This document shows positions 1 to 9,958 of a DNA stretch of 64,000 nucleotides, in pieces. The DNA is from Ophiobolus disseminans. Its lineage: Eukaryota; Ascomycota; Dothideomycetes; Pleosporales; Phaeosphaeriaceae. The stretch's first letter is position 1, and each line of letters begins with the position of its first letter. The stretch covers positions 372,001 through 436,000 of the forward strand of contig MU006229.1 in assembly GCA_010093685.1 (NCBI GenBank). The letters run 5' to 3'. Below the pieces are notes generated by a model. The model searched no databases. It was not told the origin of the DNA and worked only from the letters and a program-made list of their open reading frames with translations. Both the position numbers and the translations under genes were made by a program.

Positions 1-940
1 TTGGCAAAGAATTGAGTAAATATGAAGTCGGATCAACTGTTTGTGGAAAGATTGTCGATGTTTGAGGAATTGGATAACTCAAATAATGTAGAGGCACAGA
101 GCTTTTAAATAGTCAAGAAGCCAACATAGGAGCAAGGCATTGTCTTCGCCATTGCATATTGGCAGACAGAGCTAACGTGTCCTCGTGAGTTACTTATTTT
201 GGATGTCATCCCGAGGTCGTGATGCCTTCCAGTAGCAATACTTCTTTGTGAAGCATACAAGATGTTCGGTTTGCTAGGCCCCCCAAATATCATATCAAGG
301 TGTACTAAAGCCTTCTCTGGCTGCCTCGAAGTCAGCTCGCTTCTTTGCCCAGATAGGAGGCATGCGGGATATCTATTCTGCCAGGCCCCCCGGTTGTTAT
401 ACCTAGGTGTATTAATGCCCCCTGTGACTGCCTCGAAGTCAACTAGCTTCTTCCAATGATACTGCCGGGATTTCTACTGGGGGGTGCCATTTATATTTCT
501 CATTCGGCGCAGTGAATGAACGCAATTCCGCAACCCAGTCGCCTTTTTCGCGCTACGTTTCACATCAATCTTCGACTTGTAACCTCGTAACTTTCCCTAA
601 ATGGAATAGGTAGACTCTCTGATGGATGGCGCTAAGACTAATATAGAATTGATCGCCCACTGCGCCACTACACACGTACTCCAAAGTATCCCAGGAACAA
701 AACTCGTATCTTTCCTTCTTGAAACAAGCTCTCCAACAACGCTAAGGCTGATATACTACGCCACCATACACGTACCTAGGTAGTCTACTAATCTAGTCTT
801 AGCTAAGCCTCCCGCTCGTGATTTACTACATCTGACCACACTCCACCTGCACAATTCAACCTCGATGATCAGGAGATAAAGCAACGGCTTTTATTCTCGC
901 TTATTTTATACCGCTGGCTGAGTTTGCGAAGACTCCAAGT
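1..940. other. Non-coding stretch upstream of the Zn2Cys6 gene
   Basis: I see no gene here. Short open frames on both strands lack recognisable motifs or splice context. The only structure I can support is the 107-bp tandem repeat listed separately. The part from about 560 to 900 is rather AT-rich and probably contains the promoter and 5' leader of the downstream regulator. Confidence 0.6.
241..480. repeat. Imperfect 107-bp tandem repeat
   Basis: Bases 277-345 and 384-452 align over 69 positions with a constant offset of 107. The same offset still aligns bases from about 250. A further degraded partial copy seems to follow 452. Many mismatches are transitions (C/T, A/G), the type left by repeat-induced point mutation, but there are too few to prove it. 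Confidence 0.6.
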
Positions 941-2432
941 ATGCCAGTGCCGAAATTGGCTAATGGGATAAGGGGGAATCCTGGAGCCAGGATTAGAGCA
1001 TCGAAAGGGAAATCGAGGTTGGGTTGCACAAGATGCAAGGAGCGAAGAGTTAAGGTAAGCCCGTTAACATTGAGTTTGGGTGAAGGATGCTTGCAGCTAT
1101 CCATCCAATCGGGCGCTTGTGTTCGTTTACTTCCAAGGTTGGATTGACTCAAATCACGCCGTTGGAATGATAATAAGAGCTGATGCTATTTAGTGCGACG
1201 AATTGCGTCCCTGCTCCCGGTGTAAAATCGGTTCACATGTGTGTTTCTATCCCATCGTCAGCGCGCCGTGCTGGAATACTCACGTCACCACATTCCGCTC
1301 GTCGAGTGCCGCGGTCGAAAAAGTCGACTGGCAAGATCGCTCTTGCGCCCAAGCCAGGAAACCATCTGCCGTCTTGTCTCACAGTTCGCTATCGATTGGA
1401 TACCAGATGTCACAGGGTGTGGCAGATAACGCTCCGCTTTTTGACACTCACGATGTCTTCCTCTTGGCACATTTCAAGTCCACTACTAGTACTGGTCTTA
1501 TGGGCAGCCAATCTATTTGGGTCGAGGACGTGCTGCAACTCGGCTTGCAAGTAAGTAAACCCCCCCCCCCCCCCAAATGGGGTAAGGAGAAGTCATACCT
1601 ATAAAACCTACCTAACTCCCTATCTCAGCACAATTTCGTCATGCACGCGCTCCTCTGCCTCTCCGCGCGGCATCTCCAGTCGACCCACCGCCATCCCCCG
1701 TTATACAACTACGCACTCCTCGAAGCCCACCACCTGAACCACGCGCTCTCGAGCTTCAACAAGCACTTCCAGAGCAGCATATCCGCAAACCAAGACGCAG
1801 CCCTCGCAGCGTCCTTCTTGCTGTGTTTCCACGCCTGCGCTACGGTGCACATGGACGCACATACGCCTGCTTTCCAGGATAGCTCGCTCGCTTTCCTGCG
1901 TGGCATCCGGTCCATCGTAGGCAGCCACCATCAGGCTGCGCGCAGAGGTGTTTTCAAGACTTTAGTGGCACCGCCGCGATTGACGAGACGGTTCGTTCCT
2001 AGAAACGTACCATGTACAGGGCCTTTTGCGCATTTTATAAAGCTCCTTAATAATTTACCGCCCATGCCCCACGTTCTCGAGAACAGAGACGTATACGACG
2101 AATGCGTCGCGTCTCTCGCCCCGTTCCTCGCTCTAGCCGCGGAGCAGGACGATACCAGGACAGAAGACCTAGAGTTGTTGTTATGCGTGCTGGAGTGGCA
2201 GGCGTTCTGCCCTGCGAAATTTGTTGGGCTGGTGAACACTCATGATCCAATCACTTTGATTCTTTTGGCGTATTTTTATGCTACGGCTGGCTCTGTTCTA
2301 GCGGGAGCAAAGAGCAGGTGGTGGTGGTGGCAGAGCAAGCCGAGATACATGGTGCGAGCGATTGATGAGTACCTCGGCAGTGCCTGGACTGTTTGGATGG
2401 ATTGGCCAAGGGCGGCTGTGAAGAAGTTGTGA
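941..2432 (+). CDS. Zn(II)2Cys6 transcription factor (UPC2-like type)
   Basis: Predicted nuclear regulator of 424 residues in three exons: 941-1054, 1194-1550 and 1629-2432. The N-terminal binuclear zinc cluster is complete, with cysteines at residues 29, 32, 39, 45, 48 and 55 in the CX2C-X6-C-X5-C-X2-C-X6-C spacing. The first intron (1055-1193) falls exactly before the third cysteine, so the cluster exists only in spliced mRNA. The second intron (1551-1628) contains a run of 15 cytosines. Exon 3 opens with a segment ending MHALLCLSARHL, typical of the helical fungal TF domain seen in UPC2-like sterol-uptake regulators. The length and architecture fit that class, but the target genes cannot be read from sequence. 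The start is the first ATG that keeps the zinc cluster in frame. Confidence 0.85.
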
Positions 2433-3033
2433 TGTAAAGCGTGAGCACTATTACGCTATAACTATTACAGCTAAGCCATATTAAAATTAGCGGAGTAGGA
2501 CATCACTCATCACAAAACACAGTCAAGCAAGATAAGAAGACTCATATATCAATCGTTAAACGATGTGATTAGAACTTTGTACTCTCTGCCGCTCCTCCGC
2601 AGCCATCGCAGCTCCACTTGGCCCAGCCATCCCCGCATCTCCCATGCTCGCATTCTTCGTTGACGTATGAAACGGCTCTCTGGCGCCGACCCGGTACTCG
2701 AACACGCCTGCTAAAGTAAAGACAAATATGAAACTTGGCAGTTCGCCAGCTGGATGTGCTCATGGCCTATGAATGTCAAAAATACAGGCAATGAAGGGAA
2801 AGATCTAGGAATGCAGCTTGCACCACAAGGTGTCTCGCAAGAAGGAAAAAGAAATGTAACAAGGTAGATACTGTGGTCGCTGTACGCTATCAGCCCATTA
2901 TGCAGAGTAGTGAAGAAACATATGTGACCCCAAACCTAGTCCCGGCTCCACAAACGCCATGTACAGTGCAGGCTCTTTGACGAATATAATGATTGACAAA
3001 TGAAGGAAAGATGGGTATATGAAGTAAAGAAAG
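2433..3033. other. Intergenic, convergent gene ends
   Basis: This lies between the 3' ends of the Zn2Cys6 gene and the TeaR-like gene and probably holds both 3' UTRs. A 64-codon minus-strand frame (2569-2763) ends in a Cys/Gly-rich stretch, but it has no family match I recognise. I do not call it a gene. Confidence 0.5.
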
Positions 3034-4973
3034 CTACATGACAATGCAGCCGCAGCCCTTCTTCTCTTTGGCCTCTTCTACAGGTTCGGGAAGTCGAGTA
3101 GTTTTTGGCGGTGGTGCGCCAGCAGGGACGATAGGAGGAGCAAGCCTCGGTGATGGTGCGCGAGGACTTTGCGGGATATTTGGCGTTAGCTTGTAGCCAC
3201 CCTGCTCATTGGATGGAGGCTGTGGCTGAGACTTGTTGACGTTGGTATCCATCTGCTCGAGGGACGGTTGCTTCGCCGGGCTCTGGAGTGGCCATGACTC
3301 GTTCTCCCGCGCCTTGTCGAGATCGACCGGCTGTAGCTGTGATAGTTGTGAGAGGCGCTTGTCGGGGAACTCGTCGGTGTTGAGCATTTGGAAATCCTTG
3401 TCATACAAGGAGGCAACCCTGCCTTGGTTCTCCCATTGCTCCCGTTGCATTCGTTTCGCGTGCGTAGGGATAATTTGCTGATCGGGAGGAAGACGTGGAT
3501 CTGGCTTATACATTGTTGCCAGCCACGGTGCCTCTCCTTCTGGTCGATGGCTGGTGTTAGGACGGGAGACAGGTCCCCCACGGGACCCCGGACGCTTCGG
3601 AGGTGTTGCTCCTGAAGGTTGTCTCGTCCTTGGCTGAACCTTCACACTCGTCTTGCGGGCACCTGATGTAGGTACTGGTTTGCCGGGCACCTTAGCTTTC
3701 ATAGGTGACTTTTGTGGTGACTTTGGCGGCGATCCGTTGGTAGCCGATATCTTTCGAGTGTGGCCATACGGTGGAGTAGTCTGACGGTCGCCTTCCGGCT
3801 CATCGAGCAGAAACTGGCTCGCAATGCTTCCACTGCGCACTCTTGCACCGTTCGCAGCAATAGCGTCCCCATTCCAATTCTCACTGCCAGCTCTTGACCG
3901 CGGTAAGGGAGCGTCGCGCTCTGCCACCGCAGCGGGCACGGGTATGCCACTGGTTCTTGGTAGAGGTATGCGAGACGTGCTGGGCCGTCCAGTGTGGTTG
4001 TTCGTCCGCGGTGATGTTGTCTGATTTTGGGGTGCAAACTCCTGGTACGTTGTGGGGCTGTGAGAGTACTCCTCTTCTACATCCTCATCCTCAGCAGGTA
4101 TTGGGGAAACCACCCGCCGAGCGTCGGCGCGCTCTTCGCTACCCTGTACCAGATCTGCCGTCTCGGATCCTCTGCGATCTCGTGACCGTCGCGTTCGGCT
4201 ATGTGAGCGGCTGTTGGATCTGCTTCCACGGCCCACCCGAAAGCCAGCCTCCTCCATTTCTCTGATCTCAATCTCCTTCAGCTTGTCTCGGTGTATCCAG
4301 TTGTTTTGGTCGTGCTCGAGCGCGTTCCAGTTGGGGTCTGCCTTTCCGCCCGCAGAGGTCTTCTTCTTGGGCCTGCCCTTTACGGCCGTAGAGCCCTTTT
4401 TGTTGTTGGTGTGACTTTTATAGTACTCGAGCACGCTGTCTTGGTCGGTGCTGATGGCACCCATGTCTCCGCTCGGCTTCTTGTGCAACTCATTGACGCG
4501 TTCGGGCGCGAGGTGTGATCGGTCGTCTTCGTAGCCCTGGTTCTGTGAGTCCCAGGTCGGCGAGCGTACGGGCTTTGCAAACCCGTTGGCCTGCATCGTG
4601 TGTGGCTGGCGGGGTGCGTGCGCGGAGGTGACGTATTCCGACATGGAGGGATCCTGTTCGTATGTCGCACTCTGCAGTCATAGTCAGCACGACCGTATGT
4701 TGTCTTGTGGTGTCCTCGGATTATGGCCTTGACATTGAGAGGCGGTCGTCTTGGCGCTATGGTGTGGCATGGTTGACGGGTGCGGTAGTGCCAGTAGTGG
4801 AGCCCCGACGGGAGCATGTGATGCCATGACATCAGAATGGCTGGGAGTATACGCACCGAATTATTCAACGGCACCGCAAAGTCCCAGGATGCGCCTCCGC
4901 CGTGGGAACTGCTCGGGGGTGTCAACTGCTGGGCGGGCGCTGGCTGCTGGCGAGACGGCGCAAACGCGGCCAT
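3034..4973 (-). CDS. teaR: TeaR-like prenylated cell-end marker protein (Mod5 family)
   Basis: Predicted 584 residues in two exons: 4857-4973 and 3034-4671. The protein is mostly disordered and rich in Ser, Pro, Arg and Gln, with an SR-like basic patch (SRSNSRSHSRTRRSR). It ends in GCGCIVM, a CaaX box (CIVM) predicted to be farnesylated, with a second cysteine nearby. In Aspergillus nidulans TeaR, and in fission yeast Mod5, a C-terminal prenyl anchor places the protein at the growing tip membrane to capture TeaA and microtubule ends. The N-terminal block with TPPSSSHGG followed by WDFAVPLNN resembles what I recall of TeaR proteins. The intron donor GTGCGT and acceptor CTGCAG keep the phase, and the branch site is CTGAC. 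The family call rests on recalled N-terminal similarity and the CaaX end, not on a catalytic motif. Confidence 0.75.
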
Positions 4974-6160
4974 AGAAAGAATAGGTCACGGGTGGAATGT
5001 GATCCGGTATATGACGCGCCAGGACTTGCAGAGACGCCGCAATGCCGTTTGGTCCGGCGAGGGCAGAGTGAGGTGAAATGTCTTGAATGTCGGGGAGGGA
5101 AGGGGTGATGCGTCGACCGTGGATGAGGTAATTGGGCGCGCTTAGGCGAAGTCTCAGGGCGACGGTCCACCAGGACGTTTGGGAAGATGCGCTATGAAAG
5201 GATGGCCATGGATGGGCGAGAACAGCGATCCGCGGGACGAGGCAGGCAGGTTATGAGGGGGTGTTTGCATGCGCGAACAGGCGGTCCCCTGCAGGAAATG
5301 GTCGCGGCCTATTAAAAAGTAAAGACGTAGTAAGAAGACACAAACGAAGGTTAGCTACTGAGATGGCTGCGCTGCACTCGCTCAACACCAGTAGACGCAG
5401 GACCTTGGAAAGGTCGCGATGGCAGACGCGAGATGATTTCTCGAGGGAGCGAACCTGGGAGAGCGCCTCTAGTGGACGGGGAACTTTGTGATGCACCCTT
5501 GGCACAATTTGCATTGCGCTCGGACATGCCTATCTCGGAGTCTGGCCGCGCATTGGGACACTGTGATAGCCACACCCTTCACCACCATCGCCGGGAATCT
5601 TGCAGGCGCAGAGACAAGAGTTTGTGGAGCGCGGCCATGTCTCTCGCGACGCCCAGCGGCGACGCAGCTGCTCTTTCCTTCCGCGCCACACGAGAACATC
5701 ATGCATGACTCTCGTCTCCTTTTGATTATCGTCGTTATGCAGACTCCACCCGCTACCCTTGCGCTCCTGCACAACCATGCAAACACGCCGCTCCCACAGG
5801 AGCCATGCCCGATGCATCACGGCAAAGTGGGCCATAGCGTGGAGAAGAAGATCGGCCTCCTGTCTGCACTCTGCAGCCACTTGACTCGCGACGGAGGATT
5901 ATGACTCTGGCGGAACAGCCTTATCCACCAAAAGAATAGTTTAGCAACTTCACAGATATTTATGACTTCGAGAGGATTGTGATTATGAAACGAAACACCC
6001 GGATTCCAGGTTCGCGGATAAACACCAGACAATACGCACGAGCACATTTAGCGATACCCTGGAGACCACCACCGTATCCATCATTTCTGAATGATGCGCA
6101 ATTCTTCCAGTCGTTTATTAATGTTAGATGTAGAGTAGAGCTCATACCACACCTCCAACA
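4974..6160. other. Intergenic region between teaR-like gene and xylanase gene
   Basis: Several overlapping open frames of 75-138 codons occur on both strands between 5250 and 5900. None has a recognisable motif, a sensible start and splice context together. I read this as the 5' leader and promoter of the TeaR-like gene plus the 3' side of the xylanase gene. Confidence 0.55.
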
Positions 6161-7324
6161 CTAATGCCTCGTCCCATTCTTCGCCGCCGCCTTCAACACA
6201 TCCGCAACCGCATAATACGCTGACTTCCTCTCAAAACTCGCCCTCCAAAGCGTCGCATCACCCTGCCCTGGAAACGTCTCCGGCACCCAACTCACCGGAT
6301 CCCAAAAATCTAGACACCAAAAATCAGCAACGACACCACACACTCAGTCAAAATAAAGGGAACATGTGTACTTACCCCAAACAGTCACACCAACACACCT
6401 CTTCTCATCCACACACGCCCTCGTCGCATCCGCATACACCCGCGCCTGCGTCTCCTCCGCCGTCTTATTCCCCGGCACCTCCAACCTAACATCCAACTCC
6501 GTCAACGCCGTCTCCAACCCCAGCGCCGTAAAAAGCTGCTGTGCCCCGCGAATATCGCTATACAACGGGCTCCTGCCCACCGTGAAATGCGCCTGCAGTC
6601 CCACGCCATCAATCGGGATTTTTCTGGTTTGGAAATCCTTGACCAGCGCCTGCACGGCCCGCGACTTGTTGTTCACGCGCTCGATGCCGTAGTCGTTGTA
6701 ATACAGCTTCGTCCCTGGGGAAGTGTATTTGCGTGCGAAGCGGAATGCGTGCTCGATGTACGAGGGCCCAATGATATCAAGCCAGATATCTTTGCGCAGT
6801 GTGCCGTCGTCGTTGAAGGCTTCATTCACCACGTCCCAGGCGTAGCAGTCGCCATAGTAGTAGTCAGCCTCGCGCTTGATGTGGTTCTCCAGCACGCCTA
6901 GAAGTGTCGTCTTGGTCCAGTTGCCCGTGGTCAGCCAGTCGGGGAGCTGGTTGTGCCAGAGGAAGGTGTGGCAGCGGCGCATTTGGCCTGCGTCTTTGGA
7001 GGCGTCGACGATTTGGTCGCCCAGCGTGTAGTTGAAGACGTTGCGTTTGGGCTCGATGTGTACCCATTTTTGGCCGTTGGAGGCGGTGACTTGGTTGAAT
7101 TCGGAGCGGTTGAAGGCGATGGAGGTGTATTTCTCGTTGTCTAGAGCGACATTGTCGATTGCGGTGCCGAAGTACTTGAGGCCTGCTTTTTTGGCCAAGT
7201 CTCCCAGGCCCGGTGCTCGAGCTGCGGGCTTTGGTCTGGGCGGGTAGTAGAAGCCCGGGTAGGTGCCTGGAGTTGGGGAGGCGGCGATGAGCGGAAGGAG
7301 GGCGAGAGCGAGTGTGGCTTTCAT
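6161..7324 (-). CDS. Secreted GH10 endo-1,4-beta-xylanase
   Basis: Predicted to cleave internal beta-1,4-xylosidic bonds of xylan outside the cell. It has 365 residues in two exons (6376-7324 and 6161-6309), with a signal peptide of about 16 residues and no carbohydrate-binding module. The acid/base glutamate is E168 in WDVVNEAFND and the nucleophile is E276 in TELDVRL. The C-terminal (beta/alpha)8 part with SWVPETFPGQG is restored only after the intron (donor GTAAGT, acceptor CTAG). Oddly, the usual subsite motif T-P-E-N-x-M-K-W reads T80-A-S-N-G-Q-K-W87, so the conserved Glu is Ser82 and Met is Gln85. This points to a divergent GH10 branch. Catalysis should be intact, but glycone-side binding may differ. 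A TATA box and possible XlnR sites lie upstream. Confidence 0.93.
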
Positions 7325-7952
7325 CTTGGGCGTAGTTCCTCCTTGTGTGGTTGAGCACTGCGCGAGCCGATATCAGGAAGGTACTCGATATATACCTGCC
7401 ATTGTGTCAGGTACCGACACGAACCTGGGGTTCATCGGTGCTCAGGCGCCGACATACGGCTGATGAACTCATCAATTCATCCTAGTGTCTTCATTGAGTA
7501 TATGCAGGTACCACTATATGCTGCCAGGCTAGGATGGGCATGGTGTCGATCGTCGGAGTCAATATGAGGGTTCATTAGTATCCAGGTACGGTAGTCGTGG
7601 TTGGAACCGAGCATCTGGGTATTCGTCGACAGCTTTGATCGCTTTACGTCGTTTAATGTATACCCACTTGTTGGTCCCACGCGGTACTTTGTTCTAGCAT
7701 TGTGCCTTCGAAGGCCTGATGTATGACAAAGTGCTTCGGTTAATCTATACGGCATGATGTACGGTGCCCCGCAACCCATGGAAGAAAATACGTTTTTGAT
7801 GAGCGTCCTTGGCACTGTGAGCTGCAGGTACAATGCAAGTGGCCAATAGGCTAAAGTAAGGTGCTTCTAGAAGACTTCAATTGACTAAACCAGCCAGCCT
7901 TTCAAGACGCCGCGGAACATGCAGTTATATGAAGTGCATGTAGTCGTCATGC
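7325..7952. promoter_or_regulatory. Xylanase promoter region with XlnR- and CreA-type motifs
   Basis: Seen directly: GGCTAAA at 7849-7855 and GGCTAG at 7527-7532, matching the GGCTAR/GGCTAAA consensus known for XlnR/Xyr1. CTGGGG at 7424-7429 and CCCCGC at 7767-7772 fit the CreA consensus SYGGRG. These motifs are short and partly expected by chance. The inference gains weight because xlnR itself is in this window (36476-39229). The region lies between the xylanase start and the 3' end of the nucleoside hydrolase gene, and no other gene is visible. Confidence 0.45.
7389..7394 (-). promoter_or_regulatory. TATA box of the xylanase gene
   Basis: TATATA lies 65-70 bases upstream of the xylanase ATG, in the sequence GGTATATATC read on the minus strand. 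Its position is right for a highly induced secreted-enzyme gene. Confidence 0.5.
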
Positions 7953-9314
7953 TCAATCTATGCCAACAAAAACACCCTCTTTTTCCAGGTATTCGCGGGA
8001 TATCTTGGGCATCGGACTGCTTGCGTCGGCCTTCTTCAGCGCACTCTCAATGCTACCCCAGAAGCTTGCTAACTCTACTCCTCTTGGGATCCGGCAGCCG
8101 CCTTCGCCTTCTGGAAGCTTGGTAACCTTCGTTCTGCCCAACTCTCCAACTTCTGACTGGGTCAGCGAATGAACGCCCTCTGTCACTATATCGACCTGGA
8201 ACCGTTCACCCCCTCGATCATCAAAGATTTCAGGGTAGATAGCAGCAGATACAGCCAGAGGGTCGTGCAGAGGCGGTCCTTCTGTTATCGAGAACACTTC
8301 TGCGTATGTGCCAGCAAAGAAGGACATGATCTGCGTGAACAATGCTCGGAGCGCCGAAGGTGTACGGTCTGTCTGGGCGGCTGAAGGATCGAGTGGATCT
8401 TCAGACCCATATAGCTGGGTTCGACGGACTGCCTTCGTGCCGAGGACTTTGTGGCTTAGATCGAGCGGGATCAGAGTCGTTTTGGACTTGAGGACCGGAT
8501 GTGAGAAGATGAAATGCGATGCTTCTGGATCACACTGGTTATGTTAGTTTAGTTGCTGCTTGTTTCGATCGACGAACTCACGTAGATCTATGCAGTTGTT
8601 AGTTGGTGTCTTGATTCGAACGCTTTCGCCGTCGGCCTGCTTACATTGAACTCAGCATACGCTGTCCAATTTCCAAAGCGCTCTCCTTCGCCTTTGACTT
8701 TCCCCATTGGCGCGTCTGTGAAGCCACCGCCAACCGCACCTCCCATGATTGACAAGCCTTTGAGATGCGCTGCCAGGTCTGTGTACTTCTGAAACAACAA
8801 GCCAATGTTGGTCAGAGTGCCTGTCGAGACTAGCCACGCGGTGTTCGGTGGAGTGGAAATAAGCGCTTTGTACATGGCCTCGAGGTTGTCTACGCCAGTA
8901 ACTGCTGGCTCGATCGGCTGCGGAAGCAATGTCACTCCATCGAGTCCAGACTCGCCGTGTATATCCGCGGCATGTACAGCATCGCGCACAATCGGCTTCA
9001 CAGCCCCGGAGTATACCTTCACGTCGCGTCTTCCGATCGCTTCGAGAATGGCTCTGGTGTTGAACGTGGTCTGGTCGAGCGCAGCGTTACCGTGTACAGT
9101 ACTGACACCGAGAAGCTCGACGCGAGGGTCATGGCCGCTGAGAAGGAGGGCGTATGCATCCTACAAGAGACCATGATGAGTAATGGCAGTGGATGTGTCA
9201 ATAGGGACTTACATCGTGCCCGGTGTCCTTTCATTGTCAGTAGGGTCGTTGGGAAGGTGCGAGCGGTGTACGGACACAGTCGAGCCAGAGCGGGATCTTG
9301 GAAGTGCTAGTCAT
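7953..9314 (-). CDS. Inosine-uridine preferring nucleoside hydrolase
   Basis: Predicted to hydrolyse the N-glycosidic bond of nucleosides to ribose and base (pyrimidine/purine salvage). It has 385 residues in five exons: 9276-9314, 9213-9227, 8645-9160, 8582-8587 and 7953-8534. Exon 2 is only 15 nt and encodes DTGHD, the heart of the Ca2+/ribose-binding motif DCDTGHDDA. Exon 4 is only 6 nt and encodes Ile-Tyr, joining AEFN to CDPEAS. All exon joins keep frame. Introns begin with GTCCGT, GTAAGT, GTAAGC and GTGAGT and end in AG, and the first has a TACTGAC branch site. Further family motifs are the MGGA loop and the C-terminal HDP with the catalytic-pocket histidine. Substrate preference is not readable. 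The first donor (GTCCGT) is weak. Confidence 0.88.
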
Positions 9315-9958
9315 ATCTACTCTGTATCTCGTGTTTTAATTGTATGTATAAGATTGGACCAGCATGTACATATACACAAATACGATGCACAACGGGCAGG
9401 TAAAGTCGTGGTAGCGAAATGCAGGGTCCAGTGGAATCAATGTTGTTTGGTGGGGTCAAACGCCAGCGGCTTGACCCTGGCTTCCGGGACCTTCCACCCT
9501 CTCAGCAAGCTATCCTTATTGATGCTTCTTTCGACTTTTCGAGATCGCTCTTTTGTACCTTGCAGAGACGGCCATGACCACATCTGAAAGATTAGGAAAA
9601 TTCTTCCTCAATCGATTAATGAGCACATCCTCGGAGGCTGTAAGCCGATTTTGGCGCCAGGCCAGTGGTCAGCCGAAGTTCGAGAAAGTCCGGACGCGAA
9701 TCGGGTCTTTGTCATCTTCGTGCGCAACCTCGACCTTGATGACACCTTTCTTTTGCCTCTCTGGTAGTCCCTCAATCGTTTCCTGAAAACGGTGTGATAG
9801 TCTCTAGCCAGTTTCATAAACGAACATCCGCGTGCTGCACACCTGGGCAGCTAGCGCCTTTTATACTTACCACGAATGCGCATTTCCTTTACCTGCCGGA
9901 TCCCAATAGCCTCTTTGGACTTCTTCTTACCGCATTCATACACCAGAGCGCACTCCCA
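9315..9958. other. Divergent promoter between nucleoside hydrolase and ferric reductase genes
   Basis: Both flanking genes start here and point outward. Open frames inside lack motifs. I see no clear regulatory site beyond this arrangement. Confidence 0.5.

Noticed and set aside
2569..2763. Small minus-strand frame with Cys-rich tail
   Set aside because: It is only 64 codons, another frame of the same stretch looks equally protein-like, and there is no signal peptide. It lies between convergent gene ends and is probably UTR.
5433..5904. Overlapping open frames of 90-138 codons on both strands
   Set aside because: Both strands stay open because of GC-rich sequence. No motif, no splice sites and no family resemblance.
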